This document shows, piece after piece, positions 33,374 through 45,600 of a stretch of 64,000 nucleotides of DNA. Origin of the DNA: Cyathus striatus. Its lineage: Eukaryota > Basidiomycota > Agaricomycetes > Agaricales > Nidulariaceae. The stretch spans positions 2,294,001-2,358,000 of the forward strand of contig JAOVFP010000010.1 of assembly GCA_025738555.1 (NCBI GenBank), written 5' to 3'. How positions within the stretch are numbered: position 1 is the stretch's first letter; each line of letters begins with the position of its first letter. The notes under the pieces are model-generated. The model made no database searches and was not told the origin of the DNA. It saw only the letters and a program-made list of their open reading frames with translations. Position numbers and translations under genes: made by a program.

Positions 33374-35338
33374 TATCTTATTTTCCGCTATGCCTCTCCT
33401 GGACAAGTAGACGCATCTTCGATCCTTATTAACGCAACATCCCCTTACTCTCTTCCAATACCAGCATCTCTTAATACAACATTAGCTGCCAATTCTACTC
33501 CGACTTGCATCTGCAATCAACGAGATGTACTGGATATTGTGTGGAGCTGCGCATCAACTCTTTTTTTCTGCACATGGGTCTCAGTACACCCAAATGTCCC
33601 TGCTCCAGACGAGGAGAGTTGGAGGATCCTCTGGAGGAGACTGAAGGCGATGTTCTGGGCTATGGTGGTCCCTGAAATGATCTTGACATGGGCAGCTCGG
33701 CAACATACTGGCGCGACATTTCTTTATAAGATTTTTAAAATGGATGATTTCCGTACGTGTTACTTGTTTATAAGTTACCAAAATTGCAAGAACCTAAGTG
33801 GCAGCGATTTAGAACACAATTGGACTATGAAGCATTCCCATTTTCTTCAAATGGGGGGATTCCATTTGCGCTCCGAGGAGTACAATAGGGTTTTGTATCC
33901 TAACCAGGCTGCCAGGCTTCTCCTCGAAGGGAGGATATCATTCTCTACCATTACAGAAGCCGATATCGAGGACAAAAGCAAATCAGATGCTCTCTCAAAG
34001 ATAATTCTTGTTACTCAAACACTCTGGTTTGTTGTACAATGCATTGGAAGGCGTGCACAGGGCCTGGCCTTGGTTCAACTGGAATTAGCAACACTTGCCG
34101 TTATATCGTGCACATTTTTGTTATCGCTTTTTTGGTGGAGTAAACCCCTGGATGTACGGCAGCCGATCTATTTGAATGTTATTAGTAAGCAAGACAGTAA
34201 CGGAAGAGAAACTGAGGGAGGACGCTCCGAGACCGGTGGAAGTGAACATGGGCCAGAAGCATTGGATGAATCCCTTAGTATGAACTACTCACAAGACATG
34301 GAGCTTGAAGGCCCGCTCTCAAGAACAACATACCACACACGAGAAAACTACAACTTTCCTGTGGCAGATAGCACGGTACAGCATACGTACAGCGGAGAAA
34401 TTACCACAGATGCAATACCATCCGACTCCTCCCAGGTGATCCGCTGTGGGCCTGATCACAATAAGGGATTTGGACCACGAATATTGGCCGAACCTATTAG
34501 CAGTATACACAATTCACAAAATGTAGAGCACGAAAGCCCTCTCAGAAACATTACGTACCGCCCACGGGACGATTTTCCTACGGATTACCAGACTCCAAGG
34601 AAATGGGCAGGATCCATTGGCAGTTATCAAAGTCCCACCCGTCTGCGTCACAGGATCAGCTACAACTTGAAACCCTACTATCTTTTATCATTGAAAGACC
34701 ATTTTGTTCAAACCGTGAAGTCAATTTTTAAAGCTATAGTTGAAGCAGTTGCAGAATCGTTACGCGAGAAGGGCCTACTACGGACTATCGTCAACGTAAC
34801 CATAATTTGGCCAATTATAGATCCACTACGTGATATCGTGCTTACGGTGCAGGGCGATATCAAGCCTTTGCCTGAGGGTGCTGGTGATAAGAGAGTCCGC
34901 TCATATTTCGCATCCACATCCTTCGAGAATGTCCATCCCGAATATCTGACAGTTCGCATCCGATTGACTGATCAAGTGTTTCAATGGGGACATTCATTGC
35001 GACTATCCATTCTCATCATCCTCCCATGTTCAGCACTGTTTGGTGCTATTCATTGTATAGCTTGGAATTCTCATTTCCCATCATCGCTAGAAAAAACTAT
35101 GTGGAGGGTGTCAGCGATTGTAGTTACAGCTACAGGTTGTAGCTTCACAAGTTTTTCTGCTGTGAAGATATTTAAAGATGAAATTCCAGATTTTGTTCAA
35201 AGTATGTCACTCATTTTTCCTGTACTTTATGTTGTAGCCAGGTGTATTTTGTTAGTAGAGTCACTTACATCGCTGCGGGGACTTCCACCCTCCGCGCTAG
35301 AGACTGTGTCCTGGTCAAATTTCTTCCCTCACCTTTAA
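33365..35338 (+). CDS. Agaricomycete multi-pass membrane protein, copy 1
   Basis: Exons are 33365-33752 and 33813-35338, with a 60-bp intron placed by comparison of all three copies in the window (GTACGT donor in each; the unspliced frame is open only by chance). The protein is about 637 residues. Conserved blocks are NQRDVLDIVWSCASTLFFCTWVSVHPNVPAP, a first membrane segment, LKAMFWAMVVPEMILTWAARQ, HFLQMGGFHLRSEEY, then further hydrophobic segments at about 220-270 and four near the C-terminus. The middle is Ser/Asn/Arg-rich and poorly conserved. I know this as a common uncharacterised mushroom family; no function is established. The original first exon was cut by the 2.7-kb element, and the ATGs now available (33365, 33371) lie in the element's right end, replacing the signal-like start. 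Confidence 0.75.
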   Translation: MLMYLIFRYASPGQVDASSILINATSPYSLPIPASLNTTLAANSTPTCICNQRDVLDIVWSCASTLFFCTWVSVHPNVPAPDEESWRILWRRLKAMFWAMVVPEMILTWAARQHTGATFLYKIFKMDDFRTCYLFISYQNCKNLSGSDLEHNWTMKHSHFLQMGGFHLRSEEYNRVLYPNQAARLLLEGRISFSTITEADIEDKSKSDALSKIILVTQTLWFVVQCIGRRAQGLALVQLELATLAVISCTFLLSLFWWSKPLDVRQPIYLNVISKQDSNGRETEGGRSETGGSEHGPEALDESLSMNYSQDMELEGPLSRTTYHTRENYNFPVADSTVQHTYSGEITTDAIPSDSSQVIRCGPDHNKGFGPRILAEPISSIHNSQNVEHESPLRNITYRPRDDFPTDYQTPRKWAGSIGSYQSPTRLRHRISYNLKPYYLLSLKDHFVQTVKSIFKAIVEAVAESLREKGLLRTIVNVTIIWPIIDPLRDIVLTVQGDIKPLPEGAGDKRVRSYFASTSFENVHPEYLTVRIRLTDQVFQWGHSLRLSILIILPCSALFGAIHCIAWNSHFPSSLEKTMWRVSAIVVTATGCSFTSFSAVKIFKDEIPDFVQSMSLIFPVLYVVARCILLVESLTSLRGLPPSALETVSWSNFFPHL

Positions 35339-35640
35339 TCCATAATAATTCACTCGTTACGTACACTTGATGATACTTCTTAGTGCAATGACGTGTTCTA
35401 TAGCTTCATCGACATTTTGACAATTTCCCGATTTCTCAAAACGCTTTGCGTGGCGTTAGTGAAGTTATAATGAATGGTACTGCGGGAAGTCACCTAGTGA
35501 GAGGGAGGACAAAATCATTGCTAGTACTACGAACGACTCATTGCATTGAACCCAGGCTGGAACAGCCAGGGAAGGTGGGAAATTAGTAATAGGAACAATT
35601 GGCTGCGCTCAATAACGCGATAATGTCCAGCGTAGTAGGT
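35339..35640. other. Intergenic 3' of membrane-protein copy 1
   Basis: No gene supported. Confidence 0.5.
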
Positions 35641-36957
35641 GGGCATGGGGGAGGTAGGTACGAGGAATATTAGAAGGAGGGAAGAATAAACAGTGAAAAG
35701 GAAAGACGGACAAAGTTACACGAGGAAGGGTGAGGGATGAGGGAAATCTTTCAAGGATAAAGGAGAGGGTATGTGTTGCACGAGGGAGGTGGGTACCAGA
35801 CTGTCAAACAGCGTGGATAAGAAAGGAGGACACAAGGTGGAAAGGGTGTACAAAGAGGATAGGAAAAAGATAAAGATAAAGAGGCACACCTATAAGTAGC
35901 CTTCCCAAGAAATTACAAACATTGATGCCAGACACCTGCGCGGCCTGCCAACTCATAAGCTCCAGCGTCGTATACTCCACATTAACATGCGCAAGTAAAG
36001 CCTAACACATCGATCCTATATTGTTTATATCTGCCTCGCCATCAACTCTCCCTCTAACACGGTAAAGGGTAGGGAGGACGTACACATTAACCAGGCTGTT
36101 CAACCAACTGACTGCACGTGCGACCAACTAGAAAGAGAAAAGAGGAATAAATGGAGGAGGAACGGATCAAGAGACAAGATCCCAAAAAACAACCAATAGT
36201 CCCCTGTCCTCCAAAGCTCTCCTCAAGTTATACTCACACCGCCCACAGGAAAATCAACTTCATACGTCGGCGTGGTCACCATATGCGCATGCCTTAGCCC
36301 TCCTCCTCGATTGAAGGGGAAGTAAGTTCAGGGAGAGGAATCGGGCGGACGAAGAAGAACCCCAGGATCAAAAGTAAAGACGTGCCTAGTGCAAGTATAC
36401 CGACTCGGAACGCAGTAGTGATCTCAGCATAGAACAAACGTACAATGGTGGGGAAGACAAGGAGAAGAGGGACGCTAGGCCAAAGCCTGATACTTATGGC
36501 AAGTCCTGTGGTTGATGCTCTACACCCTTCTCAGCTCCCACTCAACTTCAAAAGAAACAAAAGAAGACGCACAGCATTTGCAGGAATATCTTAGCAGTGG
36601 TATTCACCGCGCTGATCAGTCCCGTGTCGCCGCCTGCCCCAGTGAGAAAGCTAGCCGGCACCAGCAACAAGAACCTCCAGAAGGGCAATGTAGTTTCGGG
36701 GCTGGAATTGGGGGGAAGGCCTGCGTCGTAGATGGCTTTGAAACCGCCGTACCGAGGAAGAGGAAGAGGAGGATGGAGATGAGAGGATAAGGATTAGGGG
36801 CCCGCGGGTGTCGACGAGGCGGCCGAGGATTGGGCCAGTTACGCATACCCCCACTGCGGTGGAACACAAGTCGGGAAGTGAGGCGAGGGGAAGAGGACAT
36901 ACCGTTTCCTGCGACTGCGACGATGTTGAGCTGCGTGTGGGTGATATGCAGTCAGTC
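35640..36957 (-). pseudogene. MFS transporter pseudogene, N-terminal part
   Basis: The minus strand follows the intact MFS gene at 57958-59130. It contains CAGCTCAACATCGTCGC, the motif VTGPILGRLVDTRGP, the intron position after it, GGGGTTCTTCTTCGTCCGCC, a short copy of ACGTATGAAGTTGATTTTC, then CGACGCTGGAGCTTATGAG and TTTGTAATTTCTTGGGAAGG followed by a purine-rich (plus strand) stretch corresponding to the long CT-rich intron. Stops and frameshifts are frequent, and about 250 bp of the middle is missing. The 5' end is joined at about 36957 to a P450 fragment on the other strand. Confidence 0.85.
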
Positions 36958-37305
36958 GACGACTCTTTCCTCCCGCGCCTTATATTCCTCCTCAGGCTCG
37001 GCCACGTCTTTCCCATCCTCCAAACGATTCCCACCGAGCGCGATAGAATGCTTAAGAGGCTATGCACTGTGCGACGTATTGCCAATGTCGCTCTAGATCA
37101 GAGTTGGAAACTCGGAAGGAAGGGATGTCGACGTGACGTTGGGCAATGGGGGGAGAGGGGCGAACATTCAGTATTACATGTTCGAGCGAGCCTGGATGCG
37201 CCTGTTGAGATTCATAGGAGCATTTTGAATCCACCCAAGTTGAACCAAGCTTCGGTGCATCTCGACGGATGGGTGGTGTGTGTATGTGTGTATTTTGATG
37301 GATTG
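36957..37305 (+). pseudogene. P450 pseudogene fragment
   Basis: 36957-37135 matches exon 5 of the intact P450 (28450-28610): DDSFLPRLIFLL, IPTERDRMLKRL. 37188-37305 matches the last exon and 3' flank: PVEIHRSILNPPKLN, then GGATGGGTGGTGTGTGTATG. The exons for the I-helix, ExxR and heme loop are absent. It is fused head-to-head to the MFS fragment. Confidence 0.85.
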
Positions 37306-37329
37306 TAATGGGAAGTATCTTAAGTGTCT

Positions 37330-37880
37330 ATTATGCATCATAGTCCGCATAGTACAGTGGACTTGTAACTTCAACTGCGCTGTACTTTACGATCAATTTC
37401 TACTATACTAGTGCTATTAAAATTTTTACCACGAAATAAGAATGTAACTTAGTACCTCAAGGCCTCATAATCAACCTTATTAATTATTCGCTCAATGGAA
37501 CTTGTTGTGCCTTAAACATGTAACATTTTCGTATAAAGATATGCCTGCGTGGTTCAGTGGCCTTGGAATTTAGCGCCGCACTGTGCGACAACATTCAGAC
37601 ATGTTCCTTCGGTTCTTCGGACCTTTTAAGTTGATATAAAATTTTCGACCACGATGTGATGTTTTGAACGTTGAACTAACCAAGGCATAAATGTAATATA
37701 ACTAATTATTCGCCCTAAGTTGAAACTTGTCATCAAGTATCGAACTCACCTCTCGAGCTCTTGTATCTATACTGCATTAGCACAGAGGTAATCAAGTCTG
37801 CGTGGTATAGTGGACGTGGAAACCCGTCCTCAGTGCGACGCAATGTTGTGGAATGAGAAAGGACTATTGTAATCCTATCA
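37330..37880 (+). repeat. About 235-bp tandem repeat with tRNA A-box-like cores
   Basis: Three diverged copies begin near 37346, 37551 and 37799 with the cores GCATAGTACAGTGGAC, GCGTGGTTCAGTGGCC and GCGTGGTATAGTGGAC. These fit the Pol III A-box consensus. Each is followed by CGC...GTGCGAC-type sequence and then an AT-rich tail with TTAATTATTCGC. A convincing B box is not seen, so these look like decayed tRNA-derived SINEs. Confidence 0.6.
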
Positions 37881-38325
37881 CTTTTTTTGCGCCGAGCTTT
37901 CTTGAATGCTGAAGTATGTAGTCGATTAATTATTTAGGTTTCAGATTTTTCTGAGCATAAAGAGATTCGTCTGCTAGAATGTGTCGAAAGGCCTTGGAAT
38001 GGTATTGAACTGCACCTATCTATCCATTTTCCTCTTCAATTGCTTTGTTCCCTGTGTAGTCTGAGGTCACACATAAAACGCTGCATAGTATAACCAGCAT
38101 CGTCAACGATCCTTACCTAAGTAAACAGCGATCTGTCACAATCTCCTCACGTCTCTAATTTACACTTTGTCAGGTGAAGAGTGACACGAAAGCTTGAAGA
38201 GAAAAGACATTAAATAAAATGGCATGTATAAATGCTAAGCTAGGAGTCGCTACAAAATATACCTAACTTGTAAGTGTCCAAACAATCAAGTCCCTCGCAT
38301 CAGACAATATAGCCCATATATTAAG
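37881..38325. other. Intergenic 3' of the peroxygenase gene
   Basis: No gene supported. Confidence 0.5.
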
Positions 38326-39689
38326 TTAAGGCTTTCCATATGGGAATACTTGGGGACAGTCAACATACTTCATTGGGCCGTAAAAAATATCCAAGTTCCG
38401 GTTGAGCGCATCGAGCAAAGCGCCCTTTGGATTCGGATAAAGATTTCGAACAGTTTGATTGACAAAGTTCGTATAGAGCAAGCAGCTGTCCCCATCAAAT
38501 CTAGCGGAAGTCGAATCGAGAACATAGTTTCCTACTCCTTCGTTCTTTCCAGGCTGGATAGGATGGGCAGTGAAGAGATAACCCATACCCTCACCAAGTT
38601 CAGTCGGCGAGACTATCGACCTATTGGAGCGGAAAAATCCATCAGGCATTCGGTTGTTCTGGAAGAAACCACGAGCAGTGGTCATATCCAATTGCCCATC
38701 GGTCTTTCTGCCATCAACGAAGAACATCAAGGGGAAGACTGACTCTGCGTATGCTGAAAAGTAGCGTGGTGCAACAAGCGAAAACTGGGGGTTGGTTTCC
38801 ATCGACTGTTGAATACGTTGCCAACGTAGCTCTGCTGCGACGGTAAGGTTGTAATTTCCATCTCCGAAGCGGTTACTAAAGTCAACAAACTGCAGAGTAC
38901 CGAGTTAGTATCATGTATAATAATGGTACTGTGTCCATACCTGGTCGAAAAGCGTTTCGTTAAAACTGTGATTATCTCCGAAGAACTCATCGCCTCGAGT
39001 CATACTTGCGTCGCCTATGGATAGCAGAAAAACATTCGTTATTAGAGAAGGCTTCGTAAATTTTAAGGATCTCTAACCTTCAAACACTACATGTGTATTC
39101 AATCCTCCCGCTTGAGCCGGCTTTGGAGGAGCCGGCCCCGTTGCAGGAGTCGCTCCACCAATACTCATTAGGTCCGTTATCAAGTTTCCGTCGACAAGCA
39201 TCGCTGCATAAGTGACGAAGACCGCCAAGAAATGCTCCATACCAAATCCTAAACGCATGCAGTAGATTTTAGTCACTGTCGGAATATTTCAATGTGAAAC
39301 ACAAACCATCCTGTACAGCGTTAATTATTTGACTCGGTGTGGCAACTCCAGAGCGAGGAAGCCACTTTACACAGTTTCAGCATTCGCTCGCACGTTCAAA
39401 AAATACAGCTACTTACCCCATGGGAAGCAAGTGTGTTAAGACCCGGACATGGTCCACGCATGTCTCCAGGTTTTAGAGGCATCCAAGGGTGCTCCTTGTC
39501 GTTTACGAGTTTTACCGAAGTCTCGTTTGGCGCAGGGGGTGGAGGGGTTGCCTCTCGTGCCCGCAAAGTGGGGAGGATTATATCCAATTCGCGCTCTGAT
39601 AAGCCTGCAAGAGAGGCATACTGTGGAAAGCCGAGAGATATGGTGGTGAGCAAAGAGATGATGACCGTGAGTTTAAAGAATCGAGCCAT
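38326..39689 (-). CDS. Unspecific peroxygenase (heme-thiolate peroxidase), long type
   Basis: Minus-strand exons are 39689-39417, 39364-39307, 39248-39078, 39014-38941 and 38889-38326; they sum to 1140 nt (379 residues), phases all agreeing. Residues 1-20 form a hydrophobic secretion signal. The PCP motif at 80-82 provides the heme-ligating Cys81, and EGDASMTR (167-174) carries the catalytic Glu167 and Arg174 of long-type UPOs. Downstream blocks (NHSFNETLF, LFVDGR/MFFVDGR, GQLDMTTARGFF, PQVFPYGKP) follow the Agrocybe aegerita enzyme closely. The family uses H2O2 to insert oxygen into C-H bonds and is secreted. Length fits the long UPOs (about 370). N-glycosylation sequons are numerous. Fragments of its last exon recur at 30181 and 40528. 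Nothing suggests inactivity. Confidence 0.93.
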
Positions 39690-40527
39690 TGTGAGTGTTG
39701 ATGATAATCCTGGTCCCCCGCCCCGGACATTTTATAGTTGAGGACCAGAATTAAAAGTACCGCCGAAGGGCGCGAAGAACTAAAACATTGTCACAAGCTC
39801 GGTGACATTCATCAACAGCTGTGCCTTGCATATTTCATTCTGCAACTACGGCTCCAAGGCTACCATAATCCAGTACAGGTTGGAGTAAAGCTACTGGTCG
39901 TGGGATTTATTCGAAGCTTTATAACTGGCCGATAATAAACGTGTACATACCTATTTTGCTTCAGACTAGAGTATAGATTGTGGTCAGAAGCGTAACGATA
40001 CCACTCTATGAGCTTTCTGGATGACTTTTCGGCTTGAACAACGTCATTTATACGAATCTTTTGAAGACGAAATTCATCTAATAATGTTTACTATAGCAGT
40101 GACTCCAGCACCGCCTTGGTACTGCAGCTACCGCTTGTAACATGTAACATATGCATGAGCTGTGGCGCATGTATATCGTTTATACAAACTTAATTGCAAC
40201 TTATAGCACCTTACGGCACTCGATAGTCGGGTTTTTAGGGTGCTTACTTCGGGGAAAATATTTTCTGAAAGTTTACCCGTTCATGTTAATTTACGAAGTG
40301 TTCAAAAAGTCGTCGTCCTACAATGAGCTAATTCAGAATGCGCATCCAGTGAATCACGCAAAGACAAGCTCCGGGAGACCAGACGCTCATCGGGGCTAGA
40401 TAAAAAGGGCGAATAGTGTAATCAAAAACGTCGTTTCGTGGTCGGTCTATATCGGAATAGACCACGTGAAATCGTGGGAGGGGATTTGATGAGCCTAGAT
40501 ATAAATCAAGCAGAGTCATCTCCTTCA
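39690..40527. other. Intergenic; peroxygenase promoter and unassigned DNA
   Basis: A TATA-like ACTATAAAATG lies on the minus strand at about 39736-39726, about 40 bp upstream of the peroxygenase ATG. The rest shows no gene. An inverted GGTCTATATCGGAATAGACC lies near 40443. Confidence 0.45.
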
Positions 40528-40652
40528 GAAGTCAGATTGAGAACATAGTTTCACATGGCCAGTTCTTCGTTCTTTCCAGGATGAATACTATGGGCGCTGA
40601 AGATCCAGTGCAATAATACTATCGCTCACAGCCGTCAGGCACAGGGCGCTCG
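40528..40652 (-). pseudogene. Peroxygenase (UPO) 3'-exon fragment, copy B
   Basis: GAGAACATAGTTTC, TTCTTCGTTCTTTCCAGG and TATGGGCGCTGAAGA match the intact last exon at about 38518-38590, and CCGTCAGGCACAGGGCGCT matches fragment A. From 40600 to 40910 the sequence also tracks 30330-30650, so fragment plus flank were duplicated together with the membrane-protein gene. Confidence 0.72.
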
Positions 40653-42642
40653 GCCAATGACTCGTGCATGCGACATGTCTCCGAAGCAGGCAGGTATGCC
40701 ATAAATATACTTCAACGTCACTCATGAAGCGAATCGATAACCAAATCGCATCCTGGATTATGATTGTCTAGGAGAAAATGCCTGAATAGTTCATGATGGT
40801 CACACACCAAATTTTCCACATAACAGGCTTAACCTCAGTGCACTGTTCGGTTTGGTGCAAGTCCCTCCTAGCCTCACATTCATAGTCTCTGCGAAATGAT
40901 TTTTCATTTGCTTTTTTATTTAATTTTTCGCGATGCGTGCCCCGGACCAGTGGGCGCATCTTCGATCTTTATTAACACGACATCCCCCAATTTCTCTCTT
41001 CCGATGTCAGCATCCCTTAATACAACATTAGTTTCCAATTCTTCTCCGGCTTGCAGTTGCAATCAACGTGATGTACTGGATGTTGTGTGGAGCTGCGCGT
41101 CAACCCTTTTTCTCTGTACATGGGTCTCCGTGCACCCGAATGTCCCTGCTCCAGGTGAGGAGGGTTGGAGGATCCTCTGGAGGAGACTGAAGGCGATGTT
41201 CTGGGCTATGGTAGTCCCTGAAATGATCTTGACATGGGCGGCTCGTCAACACACTGGAGCGACATTTATTCATAAAGTTTTTACAGAGGATCGTAACCGT
41301 ACGTTACTTGTTTTTTTTTTAAAGTTATACGACGTTGCAAGGACCTAAGAAACCTTTCAGAAGCCAATTGGACTATGAAGCATTCCCACTTTCTTCAAAT
41401 GGGGGGGTTCCATTTGCGCTCCGAGAAATACAATGGGGTTTTGTATCCCAGCCAGGCGGAACTTCTTCTTAGCAAAAAGGAGATATCATTCTCTAGCATT
41501 ACAGAAGCCGATATCGAGGACAAAAGCAAATCAGATGCACTCTCAAAGATAATTCTTGTTACCCAGACACTCTGGTTTGTTGTACAATGTATTGGAAGGC
41601 GCGCTCAGGGCCTCGCAGTTGTTCAACTGGAATTAGCAACACTTGCCGTTATATCGTGCACATTCCTGTTATCGCTTTTCTGGTGGAGTAAACCTCTGGA
41701 TGTAAGACAGCCGATCTATTTGAATGTCGTTAGTAAGCAAGACGGTAACGAAACACACAACTCAAAAAATTTAGAGCTTGATAGCATCTACCGCCCGCGG
41801 GAAAGTTACATCTTCTCTGCAGATAACGCGGGACGACATTCCCAGATGACCAGCTCCGATACTGATGAAAATGAACGTGGACCAAGAGTAATGGCCGAAC
41901 CCCCTAGCGCGAACCGTTCACAAGACACCGAGTTCGAAGGACCACTATCAGGTACAGCCTACCCCACGCGGAAAAACCACAACTTCCCTGTGGAAGATAG
42001 CGCTGGTCAACATATCTACAGTGAAGATATTATTGTCACTAGAGATGCAATACCATCTGTCCCTTCCCAAGCAATCCACTATGGGCTTGATCGAAACAAA
42101 GATTTCGGACCACGATTGGCAGAACCCATTACTGGTATGCACACTGACAACTCACAAAATGTAGAGTTCGATGGCCCTCTCAGAAACATTACGTACCGCC
42201 CGCGGGAGAACCATAACTTCCCTGCCACAGATAGGGTGGGTCAACATACCCATAACGGTGAAGATATCACTACATATCCATTAGAATACCTTCCTCCCAA
42301 GGTGATCCCCTACCAACCTACTTCAAGAAAACGAGCAGGATCCATTGGTAGTTATCAAAGTCCCACCCGTACGCGTCGCAGGACCAGCTACAATTTGAAA
42401 CCCTACTATCTTTTATCATTGAAAGACCATTTGGTTCAAACGGTGACGTCAATTTTCAAAGCTATAGTTGATGCAGTTGCAGAATTGTTACGCGAAAAGG
42501 GCCTGTCACAGACCATCGTCAACGTAATCATAATTTGGCCAATTATTGATCCACTACGTGATATCGTGCTTACAGTGCAGGGCGATATCAAGGGTAGGGC
42601 TGTACACCGTAACCGTATAATACGGCTATACGGGCTACCGTT

Positions 42643-45600
42643 ATGCCGCTCCGAATGGGAAATTAATCGCCGTACCCCAGTTCAGTTGCCGTAGTACAGA
42701 GTTGCCGTAGTTAACGGTATTTCTTCTATTTTCTGCATTTTCACTGCACACTCCTGTTCTAATGTATAAATACATGTCTCTAAACATTTTAATATCAATA
42801 ATATGTTCGAAAATTGACTTAGAAGTTGTGTTTTTTCATCAAATGTTTTGATCGACGGTATTTCCCACACATTTCCCATGCCTGGTTGATGTACTTTAGA
42901 GTAGTCTTACAGCGCATTTCAGTCCACCTTAAGACTTAATTTAGCTTTACTCTTTCATATTTAGTCTATAAAACTTAAACTCATATTTCAAGCTAGTTTT
43001 CACTGGTACCTTAAGTTATTATATTGAAAATGCTGTTTCAGCTCGATGAGGTATGAAGGTAAAATTAAATAATGAATACCAAGAAAGGTGCTGAATTCTT
43101 TGCTTCAGATAATTATATTTAAGTACCTAAGATGTTGTTCTAAGTATGCAATGTGCGATCGTTGAGTCTATCTGGCCCGAGGGCGATAGCGTCGAGGCGC
43201 ATTACATATGGAGGAAACGACGTGAGACATCATACACATAATTATGTGTAGTACATGTTAAATTAATATGCATACATATAGTCGATCTGTATATTTTTGT
43301 TCTAATGTATAAATAAACATCTCTAAATGTTATAATAACGATGACATAGTCTTAAATGGACCTAAAAACTATGTTTTTTCACGGAATGTTATGTTCAACG
43401 GTATTTCCCACGCTTTCCCCACGCTTCGCTGAAGTGCTTTACGGCAGTCATACAATGCCTTCAGTCCACCTTTAGAATTTCATCAGCCTTTCTCTCTCGT
43501 ACTCTTCTTCATATATATAATACTGATACATATATAATTTAGTTATGTCCAGTCACCGAAATATTATACCAGCATTCACATGCACATTAAGTTGCTTCAT
43601 TAAATATGTTATTTAAGCTTAAATGGCTGTGAAGAGAAAAGTGAATGGTACTAATTTGGTTAAAGTTTATATTCCAGATCGAATTCAGGCCATATAGTGG
43701 TAATAATTAGTTCACATACTCAGCATATACATTATCACGCATATGTATAAGAGCTCGAAGATATGATGGAGAGAAAGATAATGTTTAAAGGCTAAACTAA
43801 CTTAATTCACATAAGAGTTATATCAATTGCTCGAGGTATTTTATATATGTTGTACTAGAAGCTTGGGTGGCTGAATGATTGACAAGGTAGCGATGTAAAG
43901 CATTTCAATTAGGCGTGGGAAATACTATTTAGCAGAACACATCGTGAAATAACACAGCTTCTGTGTCGATTTAAGACTGCTATTGTTGTGATTAAATACA
44001 GAGAAATTTATAATGATATTGCATATACATAGTATAGAGGCATAATGCGTATGTCTCTCCACTTCTCTGTATGTAATAATCTAAAGCACCTCAATGCTTT
44101 CACCCTCCGACCAGATACACTCAACACTCATTAGTGAGATATTTAGAACAACAGTTCAGATACCCAAATATGCATTTGTGCATTTGTGAAACATATGTAT
44201 ACACCATGCCTCAACTACTTAGAGTATCCTCTCCATTCGTTGTTCAATTTTAATTTCATAGTTCTTCGAGCTGAAACAACACATTTAATAATACTACTTA
44301 ATCCACATGTGAATGCTGGTATGACATTTGGGTGTTTGTACATAAATAAATTACATATGTATCAATATTATATATATGAAGAAGAGTACGAGAGAGCAAG
44401 GCTAACGAAATTCTAAAGGTGGACTGAAGGCGTTGTATGACTGCCGTAAAGCGCTTCGGCGAAGCGTGGGAAAAGCGTGGGAAATACCGTTGAACATAAC
44501 ATTCCGTGAAAAAACATAGCTCCTAGGTCGATTTAGGACTATTTCATTGCTATTATAACATTAAGAGACATTTATTTATACATTAGAACAAAAATATATA
44601 GTGAGATTGTGGAAAATAGAAGAAAACTTGTAGACTACGGCACACCCTTTCCTACGGCAACCGAACTGGAGTACGGCGATTAATTTCCCATTCGGAGCGG
44701 CATAGTTATGAAGTTCCGTATGCCGCTCCGAATGGGAAATTAATCGCCGTACTGTAGTTCGGTTGCCGTAGGGAAGGGGGTGCCGTAGTGTATGGTTTTT
44801 TTCCATTTTCTGCATTTTCATTGTACAGTTTTGTTCTCGTGTATAATTAAATGCTCCTGAATGTTATGATAACAAAAATATAGTCTTAAATCGACTAGAA
44901 TTTATGTTTTATTCACGAAATGTTTTGATGAACGGTATTTCCCACGATTTCCCACGCCTTGTCAAGGCGTTTTGGAGCAATCCTGCAACGCATTCAGTCT
45001 ACCTTCAAACTTTCTTCAGCATTACTCTGTGATATTTTTTCTAGAGAACCACATGACATACTATCATTCACATGCATCATAAGTTATTTCACTAAAAAAT
45101 GCTGTTTCAGCTCGAAGAAGTATGAAGTGCCTAAAATTGAATAATGAATAGAGAAAGTCTGAACAGAAATGTGCCGTGTTACTGTAGTGTTACTTCATGT
45201 ATGGATATTTAATTAATTATGCGATGTGCGAGCGTTGAGTCTATCCGGTCCGAGGGCGAAAGCGTCGAGGTGCATTACATAGAGGAAATGGTGTGAAACA
45301 TACAGTAATACATTATTATATGTACGCGTTCGATCACATATTAGGCTTGTCGAGCAACAGTATGTGTATGTATACTTAAACAAAAATACTTCAGGTACTT
45401 ATATATGTATTTGCAAAGGAAAAGCTAACTTATTGGAAAATAGTTAAAATGCCTTTGGTTGGAATTAACTATTAATCTAATGCATACGCATAATGATGTG
45501 TATGATGTCTCGCGTTGTTTTCTCCATATGTCACGCGCCTCGATGTTTTTGCCCTCAGACCGGATAGACTCAACGCTTGCCCATCGCATGCTTTGAGCAA

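Noticed and set aside
33365..35338. Single intronless 657-codon gene
   Set aside because: Comparison with copies 2 and 3 shows a conserved intron (GTACGT donor); in copy 2 the unspliced frame is closed and in copy 3 it contains a stop, so the open frame in copy 1 is chance.
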